From: a bacterium
GTDB lineage: Bacteria; Patescibacteria; Microgenomatia; Levybacterales; GWA1-39-11
NCBI GenBank assembly: GCA_021825285.1
Contig: JAKAHW010000020.1
Coordinates: forward strand, 1-11,534
Reading direction: 5' to 3'
Length of the DNA: 11,534 nucleotides
In this document: positions 1 to 6,821 of the stretch, piece after piece
How the letters are laid out: each line of letters opens with the position of its first letter
How positions within the stretch are numbered: the stretch's first letter is position 1
Made by a program: the position numbers and the translations under genes
The notes under the pieces: generated by a model
Databases searched by the model: none
Told to the model about the DNA's origin: nothing
Seen by the model: only the letters and a program-made list of their open reading frames with translations

Positions 1-43
1 ACGGAAGTCCCGAAGAAAACTTCAGAAAACTTCAAGCCTGTAT

Positions 44-1570
44 TTAGGAAAAAATCTCCCTATTCGGCCTGTATTGTAGAGCTTCAAGAACATGGGGTCT
101 TTGGACGGTTTCTTTCCCTTCAAGATCAGCAATCGTGCGGGCAACTTTAATCGTTTTGTGATACGCACGAGCAGACAAAGAAAGTTTTGCCAGAGCTTGT
201 TTTAAAACATCTTTTGCGTCATCGTCAATTTTCACCATTTCTTTAATATCTTTTGAATTCATTTCGCTATTTGTCACCAAATTTGTCTTTGTAAATCGCT
301 TCTCTTGCCTCAAACGGGCTCTTACAATTCTTTTTCTTATCGTCTTTGAGTCTTCTCCTGTATTTTCTTCCGATGTGATCTTTGCAACTTCAACCGCAGG
401 AACATTTATATGCATGTCAATTCTGTCAAGAATTGGACCCGAAACTTTCTTTTGATATTTTAAGATTTGGGAATAAGCACATTTACACTCTTTTGTCTTT
501 TCTCCAAAATAACCGCAGGGACACGGATTCATAGCGGAAACCAACATAAAGATACTTGGATATTTTACTCTTTGACGGGCTCGTGAAATTACCACAAATC
601 CGTCTTCCAAAGGCTGCCTTAAGCTTTCCAAAACTTGCCTTGGAAATTCAGGAAATTCATCCAAAAACAAAACTCCGCGGTGGGCCAAAGAAACTTCTCC
701 GGGTTTTGGGTTTGCAGATCCCCCAATCAAACCAATATGTGAAGTTGTGTGATGAGGACTCCTAAAAGGCCTCACTTTTATCAAAGGTTTCTTACCCAAT
801 AAGCCTGAGATGCTATAAAGTTTTGTGACCTCAAGCGCTTCATCAAAAGAGAGTGGAGGAAGAATTGACGGAACTGTTTTTGCAATTAAGGTTTTACCGG
901 AACCAGGAGGCCCTTTTAATAAAATATTGTGGCCGCCTGCAACAGCTATTTCAATTGCGCGCTTAACAAATTCTTGTCCTTTTATGTCTTTCATGTCATA
1001 TTCATATTCTTCATCAGCATCAAGTTTGCTAAAAGTCAGATGCTCGGCTTTTTCAATTTCTTTTTCGCCTTTTAAGTGAAAATAAATTTCTTTTAGGTTT
1101 TTGGCCGGATAAACATCAACTCCCTTGATAAGGCTCGCTTCCAAAGAGTTATCATGAGGCACAAAAATGTTTTTAAAACCTTTTTCTTTTGCTAAAATAA
1201 CTATCGGTAAAATACTATTTGTATGTCTTAGGGTTCCATCCAAAGAGAGTTCTCCGACAAAAATGGAGGCAGAAACGTCTTGTTTTAATTGCTCAGTCGC
1301 CAAAAGCATCGAGACAGCAATCGGAAGATCAAAGGCGGAGCCTTCTTTTGGAAGATCACCCGGTGCCAAATTTACCGTAATGCGCCTAGCAGGAAGGTCT
1401 GCATTTATGTTTTTCAGAGCTGAACGGACCCTTTCTTTGGACTCTTCAACTGCGCGGTCGGCAAGACCGACAATATTAAAAGCCGGAAGACCGGATAAGA
1501 TATCTGTTTCGACCTCAACCAAAACCCCCTCAAGCCCCACAACGGCTCCCGAATATACCTTGGCAAACAT
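44..1570 (-). CDS. comM: YifB/ComM-family AAA+ ATPase (Mg-chelatase-like)
   Basis: 508 aa, the usual length of the family. The N-terminal part (about residues 1-170) is the Lon-protease-like YifB domain, with the family's typical opening MFAKVYSGAVVGLEG. The AAA+ Mg-chelatase core follows: Walker A GPPGSGKT at 220-227, Walker B VLFLDEF at 300-306, a cysteine group NPCPCG at 348-353 plus C362 and C364 (probable metal site), and LDRID at 381-385. The C-terminal helical domain (about 440-508) carries SARAYHKTIKVARTIADL. In proteobacteria ComM is a hexameric helicase that drives branch migration during natural transformation. That role is inferred here from homology only. The gene diverges from dnaG across 122 nt. 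Its start is supported by the family N-terminus and by a promoter placed for a leaderless transcript. No Shine-Dalgarno sequence precedes it. Confidence 0.95.
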   Translation of the reverse strand: MFAKVYSGAVVGLEGVLVEVETDILSGLPAFNIVGLADRAVEESKERVRSALKNINADLPARRITVNLAPGDLPKEGSAFDLPIAVSMLLATEQLKQDVSASIFVGELSLDGTLRHTNSILPIVILAKEKGFKNIFVPHDNSLEASLIKGVDVYPAKNLKEIYFHLKGEKEIEKAEHLTFSKLDADEEYEYDMKDIKGQEFVKRAIEIAVAGGHNILLKGPPGSGKTLIAKTVPSILPPLSFDEALEVTKLYSISGLLGKKPLIKVRPFRSPHHTTSHIGLIGGSANPKPGEVSLAHRGVLFLDEFPEFPRQVLESLRQPLEDGFVVISRARQRVKYPSIFMLVSAMNPCPCGYFGEKTKECKCAYSQILKYQKKVSGPILDRIDMHINVPAVEVAKITSEENTGEDSKTIRKRIVRARLRQEKRFTKTNLVTNSEMNSKDIKEMVKIDDDAKDVLKQALAKLSLSARAYHKTIKVARTIADLEGKETVQRPHVLEALQYRPNREIFS

Positions 1571-1605
1571 TCTTTAAGAATAAAGAATCACGATGCAATA
1601 ATCAA
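1571..1605 (-). promoter_or_regulatory. yifB/comM promoter, leaderless arrangement
   Basis: On the minus strand a -35 TTGATT (1605-1600) and a -10 TATTCT (1582-1577) are separated by 17 nt. Only 6 nt lie between the -10 and the ATG at 1570, so transcription should begin at or next to the start codon. The -10 matches consensus in only 4 of 6 positions. The assignment rests on spacing and on the same geometry at other genes in the window. Confidence 0.5.
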
Positions 1606-1621
1606 GAAATGTTTCGAGGTG

Positions 1622-1630
1622 TGTTAAAAT
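1622..1630 (+). promoter_or_regulatory. Extended -10 promoter of dnaG
   Basis: TGTTAAAAT is a TGN-extended -10 element (hexamer TAAAAT 1625-1630). No convincing -35 lies 17 nt upstream. Transcription would begin near 1637 and give a leader of about 56 nt made almost entirely of 7-nt repeats. It lies back to back with the yifB promoter. Confidence 0.5.
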
Positions 1631-1641
1631 AACCCTGATTA

Positions 1642-1690
1642 ACCAATCGCTAACGACTATTTACTAATTACTAATGACTAATCACTGATC
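1642..1690 (+). repeat. Heptanucleotide tandem repeat in the dnaG leader
   Basis: Reading from 1656 in steps of 7 gives ACTATTT, ACTAATT, ACTAATG, ACTAATC, ACTGATC, ending 2 nt before the dnaG ATG. The two preceding heptads, ACCAATC and GCTAACG, are degenerate copies. Three central units share ACTAAT and differ only in the seventh base (T, G, C). The array fills the predicted 5' leader where a ribosome-binding site would be expected, and no Shine-Dalgarno sequence is present. Heptanucleotide short tandem repeats are known from cyanobacterial genomes. Any relation to those is not shown here. Confidence 0.75.
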
Positions 1691-1692
1691 TC

Positions 1693-3444
1693 ATGGATGA
1701 AGTTGAACAAATTAAACAAAAATTGGATATTGTTGAGGTTATCAACGGCTTCCTTCCTTTAAAAAAAGCCGGACGTAATTTTAAAACCAATTGCCCATTT
1801 CATTCCGAAAAAACCGCCTCATTTACCGTTTCCCCCGAAAGACAAATTTGGCACTGTTTTGGCTGTTCAAAAGGCGGAGATGTTTTTAAATTCCTCATGG
1901 ATTTTGAAAATATTGATTTTTCAGAAAGCCTTAAAATCCTGGCAGAAAAAGCCGGAGTAAAGCTATCAAAACCGGTTTTTAGAAATGAAGCCGAGAAAAG
2001 AAGAGATGCAATTTATGGGATGAATAGCCTTGCAGCACAATTCTACAACTATCTTTTGACAAAACATCCAGCCGGCAAAAACGCATTAGCCTACCTTACA
2101 CAAAAAAGGAAAGTTTCGCTTGAATTAATAAACACCTTTATGCTTGGGTTTGCTCCTGAAAACGGATCTCCTTTGACCTCATACCTTCTTCGTAAAAAGA
2201 AGTATTTTGACCAGGATTTAATCTTGGCCGGCCTCTCCATCAGGCGAGGAGGCAATCTTTATGATTTTTTCAGGGGAAGAATCATTTTCCCCATAATGGA
2301 TGCGCGCGGAAACGTTATTGCTTTCTCGGGAAGAACTTTAAATGATGAAAACGGGCCAAAGTACGTAAATACACGCGAAACACCGGTCTACATAAAAGGT
2401 GACTCTTTGTTTGGAATTAACTTGGCAAAAGATGAGATTAAAAAGGAAAAAAAGGCAATTTTAGTCGAGGGTGAATTTGATGTAATTTCAGCCTTTAAAG
2501 AAGGGATAAAAAATATTGTAGCCGTGAAAGGAACAGCTCTTACAGACAACCAAATTAAGCTTCTGAAGCGGTATTCTCCAAAAATTTCTTTCTGCTTTGA
2601 CACCGATCCTGCAGGAACAGAAGCTCAAAGACGCTCAATCCAGCTTATTGAGAACGAGGGAGTGCAGGCAAGTGTAATTATCCCGCCTCTTGGAAAAGAC
2701 CCTGACGAATTGTTAAACGATAATCCGCTTCTGTTTAAAAAAGCCGTAAAAAACGATATCAATATATACGACTTCATAATTGATTCCGCTTCTTCAACAA
2801 TTGACAAAAAAACTGCTGAAGGAAAAACTCTAATTCTTGAAAAAACGCTTCCCTATTTAGCACAAATTGAGAATGAGGTAGTAAAAGAGCATTATTTTAA
2901 AAAATTGGCCTCAAACCTTGACAGCTCTCTTGAATCGGTCTTAAAACAGGCGGAAAAAACTAAAAACCTTTCAAAACCACAACCCAAAACGCTTCAAAAA
3001 CAAGAAAAGAGTAGGGAGGAATTGGTTGAGGCCTATTTACTCTCTTTAATCCTGCAGTCAAAAAATGTTACCTTGGCGCTTGAAACAACTGACAAGATAA
3101 TGGGGGAGACAGAATTTAGCCTTCCTGTGATTGGCAAGATATTTAAATTATTAAAAGAGTCAAATCTGCCAATTGATAATTTTGCAAAAACCCTTCCATC
3201 CGAACTGGTTGAATTTTTTGATTTTTGCTTCCTTTCGCCGCTTTCCGAATTCCCAAGTGAGGAAATGTTTATTCACGAAGTTGAAAAAACGGCAAAAACG
3301 GCCAAACTTCTTTCGGTTAAAAAAGAGTTAAAAGAATTGGAAGAAAAAATAAGGGAATTGGAGAAAGAGGGCAAGGAAAAAGAGACCGAAATCCTCCGCG
3401 AAAGATTCGCAAACCTGTCTCATGGACTTCGATTGCTTGATTAG
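1693..3444 (+). CDS. dnaG: DNA primase DnaG
   Basis: 583 aa, close to the usual bacterial length. It makes RNA primers for the replication fork. The N-terminal CHC2 zinc ribbon has ligands C34, H37, C55 and C58. The catalytic core with TOPRIM fold shows EGEFD at 259-263 (E259), FDTDPAG at 302-308 (D303, D305) and GKDPDE with D336 and D338. These match the E. coli acidic residues E265, D309/D311 and D345/D347. The region from about 430 on, rich in Lys and Glu with a charged probable coiled coil near 545-575, sits where the DnaB-binding domain belongs but is not recognisable at sequence level. The gene lies directly before rpoD with a 31-nt gap, the order of the classical macromolecular-synthesis operon. 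The start ATG has no Shine-Dalgarno; it follows a heptad-repeat leader. It ends with TAG. Confidence 0.96.
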   Translation: MDEVEQIKQKLDIVEVINGFLPLKKAGRNFKTNCPFHSEKTASFTVSPERQIWHCFGCSKGGDVFKFLMDFENIDFSESLKILAEKAGVKLSKPVFRNEAEKRRDAIYGMNSLAAQFYNYLLTKHPAGKNALAYLTQKRKVSLELINTFMLGFAPENGSPLTSYLLRKKKYFDQDLILAGLSIRRGGNLYDFFRGRIIFPIMDARGNVIAFSGRTLNDENGPKYVNTRETPVYIKGDSLFGINLAKDEIKKEKKAILVEGEFDVISAFKEGIKNIVAVKGTALTDNQIKLLKRYSPKISFCFDTDPAGTEAQRRSIQLIENEGVQASVIIPPLGKDPDELLNDNPLLFKKAVKNDINIYDFIIDSASSTIDKKTAEGKTLILEKTLPYLAQIENEVVKEHYFKKLASNLDSSLESVLKQAEKTKNLSKPQPKTLQKQEKSREELVEAYLLSLILQSKNVTLALETTDKIMGETEFSLPVIGKIFKLLKESNLPIDNFAKTLPSELVEFFDFCFLSPLSEFPSEEMFIHEVEKTAKTAKLLSVKKELKELEEKIRELEKEGKEKETEILRERFANLSHGLRLLD

Positions 3445-3465
3445 CCTTGAAAATTAGAGTAAAAT
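3437..3465 (+). promoter_or_regulatory. rpoD promoter overlapping the dnaG stop
   Basis: -35 TTGATT (3437-3442) and -10 TAAAAT (3460-3465) have an ideal 17-nt spacer. The -35 overlaps the last dnaG codons and the TAG. Ten nt separate the -10 from the rpoD ATG, so the leader would be about 3-4 nt or none. This lets sigma be made independently of primase. Confidence 0.6.
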
Positions 3466-3475
3466 ACAAAGACCT

Positions 3476-4570
3476 ATGAAGGGATACAATTTAGTGGAAA
3501 AAAACCACCGTCTCGAAGAGCTTCTGGCCATGGCTAAAAAAAGAGGTTATATCTCTCAAGAAGAGATTTTAAACGTGTTCCAAAAACCTGAGGATCACAT
3601 TATGGAACTCGATTATCTCTACGACCAACTCCTCAAGAAAAATATTGATATTTTCGAAACTGTTGAAGAAGAAAAAGAATCTCAAAGATCAATTGAGGAT
3701 CTTGAAAAGGAGCTCGAAGCATTAAATATTATTCAAGGCGGAGCAGTAACAGACCCGGTCCGAATGTATCTTAAAGAAATTGGAAGAATTCCCCTTCTTA
3801 CCTTTGAAGAGGAAGTAAAACTTGCAAAAAGAATTGAAAAAGGTGATGAGGAAGGACGAAAAAAACTTGTTGAATCCAATCTTCGCCTTGTCGTTTCAAT
3901 TGCCAAAAAATATGTTGGACGCGGAATGACGCTTTTGGACCTTATCCAGGAAGGGAACCAAGGACTTATCCGTGCCGTTGAAAAATACGACTGGAAAAAG
4001 GGTTTTAAATTCTCAACTTATGCAACTTGGTGGATAAGACAGGCTATAACACGCGCGATCGCGGACCAAGCAAGAACTATCCGAATTCCGGTTCATATGG
4101 TTGAAAATATAAACCGGTTTATGAGGGTCCAGCGAAAACTCATGCAAGAACTGGGACGTCAACCAACCCCAGAGGAAATTTCCGAAGTTTTGGAAATTGA
4201 ACCTGAAAAAGCCCGCGAAATTATCAAAATCTCACAACAACCGGCATCGCTTGATACTCCGGTAGGAGACGAGGAAGATTCCTATTTAGGAGATTTTATC
4301 TATGATATAACAGCACCTACTCTTTTTGATACGGCTTCACGCGGCCTTCTTAAAGAACAGCTTGGCCAAGTCCTGGGTACGCTTTCCGACCGGGAAAGAA
4401 GAGTCCTTGAGGAAAGGTTTGGACTCCGTGACGGAAAACCAAAAACGCTTGAAGAAGTAGGACGCATGTTTGCGGTCACACGTGAACGTATCAGACAAAT
4501 TGAAGCAAAAGCACTAAGAAAACTCAGGCATCCGTCACGTGGCAACAAACTCCGCGACTACCTTGAATAG
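3476..4570 (+). CDS. rpoD: RNA polymerase primary sigma factor (sigma-70, RpoD/SigA)
   Basis: 364 aa, a compact SigA-type factor without the large non-conserved insertion of E. coli RpoD. Residues about 1-75 resemble a short region 1.1 ([17 protein letters not shown]), the part that blocks DNA binding by free sigma. Region 1.2 starts near 93 ([16 protein letters not shown]). Regions 2.1-2.4 follow, with [18 protein letters not shown], the core-binding [11 protein letters not shown] and the -10 melting/recognition segment [20 protein letters not shown]. Region 3 follows, and region 4.2 is a helix-turn-helix near 325-353 ([18 protein letters not shown]) that reads the -35. Conservation in 2.4 and 4.2 predicts TTGACA/TATAAT-type promoters, which agrees with the boxes found in this window. 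The start has no Shine-Dalgarno and is consistent with a nearly leaderless transcript. Confidence 0.96.
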   Translation: MKGYNLVEKNHRLEELLAMAKKRGYISQEEILNVFQKPEDHIMELDYLYDQLLKKNIDIFETVEEEKESQRSIEDLEKELEALNIIQGGAVTDPVRMYLKEIGRIPLLTFEEEVKLAKRIEKGDEEGRKKLVESNLRLVVSIAKKYVGRGMTLLDLIQEGNQGLIRAVEKYDWKKGFKFSTYATWWIRQAITRAIADQARTIRIPVHMVENINRFMRVQRKLMQELGRQPTPEEISEVLEIEPEKAREIIKISQQPASLDTPVGDEEDSYLGDFIYDITAPTLFDTASRGLLKEQLGQVLGTLSDRERRVLEERFGLRDGKPKTLEEVGRMFAVTRERIRQIEAKALRKLRHPSRGNKLRDYLE

Positions 4571-4585
4571 CTGTGCTGTTCAAGG
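4561..4585 (+). terminator. Hairpin over the rpoD stop codon
   Basis: CCTTGAA (4561-4567) and TTCAAGG (4579-4585) form a perfect 7-bp inverted repeat with an 11-nt loop that contains the end of the TAG stop. There is no U-tract directly after it, so it is a poor intrinsic terminator. It may act as an mRNA 3' stabiliser or weak terminator between rpoD and the next promoter. Confidence 0.3.
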
Positions 4586-4607
4586 CACGAAGTATTTAGA
4601 ATAATAG

Positions 4608-4635
4608 TTGTTTAAACTTTCTAAAGTGCTATAAT
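4608..4635 (+). promoter_or_regulatory. Promoter of the YvcK/CofD-like gene
   Basis: -35 TTGTTT (4608-4613), a 16-nt spacer, and -10 TATAAT (4630-4635) preceded by TGC, making an extended -10. Twenty nt separate the -10 from the ATG at 4656, giving a leader of roughly 13 nt. The sequence TTTCCTCC just downstream is the reverse sense of a Shine-Dalgarno, so the start has no ribosome-binding site. Confidence 0.65.
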
Positions 4636-4655
4636 TTCCTCCTAATCCCAAAAAT

Positions 4656-5669
4656 ATGTCAAAAGAAATTGTTACTGTTGGCGGAGGAAATGGATCACCA
4701 ATTATCAATGAGGCACTTCTTTTAACTTCAAAAGTGGATAATATTAATGCAGTTGCCGCAGTCTATGATTCGGGCGGAGCAACCGGAAGAAGAAGGCTTG
4801 ATGCTCTTGGAAAAGAAATTGCATACAGTGATGCCATGCGAATTCTTATATCGCTCTTTCCTCCCGAAAAGCAAGATGCACGACAATATTTTGCTTTAAA
4901 AAAGCTATTTAACCACAGAGACGAACGCGATAAGGTTTTGGGACAAGATATTTTTAATAGATTCTTCGATCCAATCGAAGGGTTCGGACAAATAGAAGAA
5001 GTCATGCGTGATCTTGGAATAGACATTCAGGGCCATGTCCTTCCTTCATCCACGGAACCAAGCAATATCGCTTTTGCTACAACCTCGGGAAGAAAGTTTG
5101 TGGGAGAGCATTTACTGGACGCAAACAGGATGTCACAAGATATGGTTATAAATATGTATCTTGACCCAAAAGTAGATGCTTATGTTCCGGCTGAAGACGC
5201 AATCGAAAACGCTCAACTTGTTATTCTTTCATCAGGCAGCATTCATGGCTCAGTCCTTTCAAATTTTCTGCCTAACGGAATGAGAGAAGCGCTCCAAAAA
5301 TCCAAGGCGAAACTATTTTTAGTAACAAATTTAGTCAGCACAAGAAACGAAACCCATAATTTTACACCGCTTCAATTTGCCGAAATGGTAAAAAAATATT
5401 CAGGAAGACAACCTGACGGATTAATTGTTCCAGAAATTAGCAGGGAAGATTTTGAGGCCAAAAATCATGAAGTAGCTGTTTTATATGATCAAGAACACGC
5501 ACATTTTCTGGGATGGGACTCAAGAGAACTTTATAGAGCAGAGAATAAAGGAATACAAATCATTACCCACCAAGCAACAAGAATTATTGATGCAGGGGAC
5601 GGGCTTAAAATTGTAAGACACGACCCTCAAAAACTTTCTGATGCTTTGGGACAGCTTTTAGCAGCTTAA
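4656..5669 (+). CDS. YvcK/CofD-like protein (GlmR-type, divergent)
   Basis: 337 aa. The N-terminus VTVGGGNGSPIINEALLL corresponds to the nucleotide-sugar-binding glycine loop of the YvcK/CofD superfamily (usually GGGTGLS). AVYDSGGATGRRR near residues 36-48 corresponds to the family's ADDGGSSGRLR segment. Further family-like parts are TEPSNIAFATTSGRKFVGEH, then ENAQLVILSSGSIHGSVLSNFLP, and KLFLVTNLVSTRNETHNFT (the usual NLMTQPGET stretch). YvcK/GlmR proteins bind UDP-sugars and control carbon flow into cell-wall precursors. CofD itself is a 2-phospho-L-lactate transferase. The length and order fit YvcK better, but GGGN, ATGRRR and STRNETHN are non-standard, so the substrate may differ. It has its own promoter, and its stop is 1 nt from the stop of the convergent VOC gene. 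Confidence 0.8.
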   Translation: MSKEIVTVGGGNGSPIINEALLLTSKVDNINAVAAVYDSGGATGRRRLDALGKEIAYSDAMRILISLFPPEKQDARQYFALKKLFNHRDERDKVLGQDIFNRFFDPIEGFGQIEEVMRDLGIDIQGHVLPSSTEPSNIAFATTSGRKFVGEHLLDANRMSQDMVINMYLDPKVDAYVPAEDAIENAQLVILSSGSIHGSVLSNFLPNGMREALQKSKAKLFLVTNLVSTRNETHNFTPLQFAEMVKKYSGRQPDGLIVPEISREDFEAKNHEVAVLYDQEHAHFLGWDSRELYRAENKGIQIITHQATRIIDAGDGLKIVRHDPQKLSDALGQLLAA

Positions 5670-5670
5670 A

Positions 5671-6066
5671 CTATTTTTTGGGCGGTTCCAGGATTGAGGC
5701 ACGATTCCCCTCGGTATCAGTAAAAGAAACATAAGCTCCCACTCCCGGAATATCAGCTGGTTTTCCCAAAACCTTTCCTCCTGCTTCTTCAATTTTTTTC
5801 ATATATTCATTTATGTCTTCCACCTGAACAACAACAGAAGGATATTTTGCGTCACTTTGATCCTTGGAGAAAAATCCTCCGTTTATATTTCCAGGAGTTT
5901 TTACCATCATATTCTCGTCAGTTTCTGTAGTATGGGCCACAACATAATTACCCATATCTTCACCGGACTCCTGCATCCCCCAATCAAAAACTTTTTTGTA
6001 AAAATCGCTGACTCGTTTTGAATCCTCATATGGCATTTCAAAATGCACAACAGGATGAAATTTCAT
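5671..6066 (-). CDS. VOC-superfamily protein (glyoxalase/bleomycin-resistance fold)
   Basis: 131 aa from the chosen start. It has one pair of beta-alpha-beta-beta-beta modules, as in the COG3324 type: HPVVHFEMPYEDSKRVSDFY KKVFDW at the start, GGFF in the middle, then VVVQVEDINEYMKKIEEAGG, and the closing FTDTEGNRASILEP. Such proteins dimerise and bind a metal or small ligand. The substrate cannot be told from sequence. A start 8 codons upstream (6090) is open, but the ATG at 6066 is preferred because homologues begin near KFHPVVHFE and because a -10 lies 7 nt before it. Its stop TAG abuts the YvcK-like stop on the other strand. Confidence 0.82.
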   Translation of the reverse strand: MKFHPVVHFEMPYEDSKRVSDFYKKVFDWGMQESGEDMGNYVVAHTTETDENMMVKTPGNINGGFFSKDQSDAKYPSVVVQVEDINEYMKKIEEAGGKVLGKPADIPGVGAYVSFTDTEGNRASILEPPKK

Positions 6067-6102
6067 AAATAAAACTATAACCGAGAACAATTTTAATTTA
6101 AA
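6067..6102 (-). promoter_or_regulatory. Promoter of the VOC gene, leaderless arrangement
   Basis: On the minus strand: -35-like TTTAAA (6102-6097), 17-nt spacer, -10 TATAGT (6079-6074), then 7 nt to the ATG at 6066. This supports the shorter start and a leaderless mRNA. Confidence 0.5.
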
Positions 6103-6152
6103 AAGAAAATAGTAAGAAATTGGTATAAAAGTTTAAAAGAGGTCTTTATGGC

Positions 6153-6181
6153 TGGATTTCTTTTTTCTCAGGTGATAAAAT
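6153..6181 (+). promoter_or_regulatory. tRNA-Asn promoter
   Basis: TGATAAAAT (6173-6181) is an extended -10 with hexamer TAAAAT at 6176-6181. A weak -35 TGGATT (6153-6158) lies 17 nt upstream. Transcription would begin about 7 nt before the mature tRNA 5' end. Confidence 0.45.
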
Positions 6182-6194
6182 TACATTCAAACAT

Positions 6195-6266
6195 TCCCCT
6201 GTAGCTCAATGGTAGAGCAGGAAGCTGTTAACTTCAAGGTTCGAGGTTCGAATCCTCGCGGGGGAG
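6195..6266 (+). tRNA. tRNA-Asn (anticodon GTT)
   Basis: A full cloverleaf can be drawn. The acceptor TCCCCTG pairs with CGGGGGA (one T-G wobble). The D arm is GCTC/GAGC. The anticodon stem is GGAAG/CTTCA with loop CTGTTAA, giving anticodon GTT for AAC/AAU. The T arm is CGAGG/CCTCG with loop TTCGAAT. The discriminator is G at 6266. The 27-43 pair is G-A, a mismatch at the base of the anticodon stem. The 3' CCA is not encoded (CAC follows), so a CCA-adding enzyme must finish it. Confidence 0.95.
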
Positions 6267-6270
6267 CACT

Positions 6271-6315
6271 TTAATTTCGCTTTGCTTCACTCAGTGCAAG
6301 TAATGGCGAAATTAA
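6271..6315 (+). repeat. Hairpin 1 after tRNA-Asn
   Basis: TTAATTTCGC (6271-6280) and GCGAAATTAA (6306-6315) are a perfect 10-bp inverted repeat. The 25-nt loop has its own small stem (CAC/GTG around TCA, flanked by TTG/CAA). It starts 4 nt after the tRNA and could end the tRNA transcript, though no strong U-tract follows. Together with the next hairpin it fills most of the non-coding stretch 6267-6391. Confidence 0.6.
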
Positions 6316-6320
6316 GCTTT

Positions 6321-6369
6321 GACTGGGATGAGAAGTTTACCCTGAGCAAAGTCGAAGGGAATCCTAGTC
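6321..6369 (+). repeat. Hairpin 2 with CCCTGAGC...TCGAAGGG core
   Basis: GACTGGGAT (6321-6329) and ATCCTAGTC (6361-6369) pair over 9 positions (one G-U in RNA). Inside lies CCCTGAGC (6340-6347) facing TCGAAGGG (6352-6359). CCCT pairs with AGGG and is followed by a GA opposite a GA, a possible tandem sheared G-A step. An alternative pairing of CTTTGAC (6317-6323) with GTCGAAG (6351-6357) also exists. The core resembles an intergenic motif (CCTTCGAC...GCTCAGGG) that I remember as recurring in many bacterial genomes. That recollection is not verified here. Confidence 0.5.
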
Positions 6370-6391
6370 GCGGAGCAAGCTCAATAGCCAT

Positions 6392-6420
6392 TTGTGTTCT
6401 ACGGTAGTTTAGAATATAAT
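6392..6420 (+). promoter_or_regulatory. Consensus promoter of the 100-aa orphan gene
   Basis: -35 TTGTGT (6392-6397), an exact 17-nt spacer, and a perfect -10 TATAAT (6415-6420). Eight nt lie between the -10 and the ATG at 6429, so the mRNA should be leaderless or have a leader of one or two bases. Confidence 0.65.
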
Positions 6421-6428
6421 TCCCTCTT

Positions 6429-6731
6429 ATGACTATTAAGGAGGCTTTTTGGGATCAAGAAGGAAACGAAGTCAGGGCTCGTGTCTTGCGGCCTGAAAGT
6501 GATATAGCTCTCGGTCTTCGTACACCGGATGGTACGTATCCTTATGATGAATCTATGGTGGTACGCAACCCAGATACCATTGAAGTTCTACGTGAAACTA
6601 TTAGCGGTGGAAAGACAAGAGAGGAAAGGTTTACGCTGCAAGGACAAGCAATTAATGATGCAGGCTTAATAAGAAATGCAGACACTAATCTAGTAAGCCA
6701 CATAGTTTGGGAAGCAAGCAAACCACAATAA
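6429..6731 (+). CDS. Hypothetical protein, 100 aa
   Basis: I do not recognise a family. The product is soluble and charged, without signal peptide, membrane segment or cysteines. It begins MTIKEAFWDQEGNEVRARVL, and a middle part (about 30-75, from RTPDGTYPYDESMVVRNPD to ETISGGKTREERFTL) looks beta-rich. The case that it is real rests on a near-perfect promoter placed for leaderless transcription, an open frame over the whole inter-promoter space, and the lack of any competing frame. It stands alone between tRNA-Asn with its hairpins and the PNPOx-like gene, which has its own promoter. Confidence 0.6.
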   Translation: MTIKEAFWDQEGNEVRARVLRPESDIALGLRTPDGTYPYDESMVVRNPDTIEVLRETISGGKTREERFTLQGQAINDAGLIRNADTNLVSHIVWEASKPQ

Positions 6732-6786
6732 AAATAAAAATCAACAAGGGGAGCCGATTAGTTTGGTCTCGATTTTTACCACCCCT
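6732..6786 (+). terminator. Weak possible terminator after the orphan gene
   Basis: AGGGG (6747-6751) can pair with CCCCT (6782-6786) across a 30-nt loop. The stem is short and no U-run follows, so this is only a candidate. The rest of this 90-nt gap holds the next promoter. Confidence 0.15.
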
Positions 6787-6806
6787 GATGAAAAGTTTGA
6801 GCCTTT

Positions 6807-6815
6807 TGATATAAT
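6807..6815 (+). promoter_or_regulatory. Extended -10 promoter of the PNPOx-like gene
   Basis: TGATATAAT is a TGN-extended perfect -10 (hexamer 6810-6815). Only 6 nt separate it from the ATG at 6822, which places transcription start on the start codon. No clear -35 is present, as is common with extended -10 promoters. Confidence 0.65.
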
Positions 6816-6821
6816 ACCTTC

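Noticed and set aside
14..33. Two adjacent copies of AGAAAACTTC
   Set aside because: Only two units at the window edge downstream of yifB. May be chance or part of a terminator; nothing can be concluded.
6148..6204. An 18-residue ORF (MAGFLFSQVI...) with AGAGG before its ATG, ending inside tRNA-Asn
   Set aside because: It ends within the tRNA at its D-arm region and overlaps the tRNA promoter. Most likely a chance ORF.
6195..6391. tRNA-Asn as an integration (att) site
   Set aside because: No integrase, no repeat of the tRNA 3' end downstream, and normal chromosomal genes on both sides.
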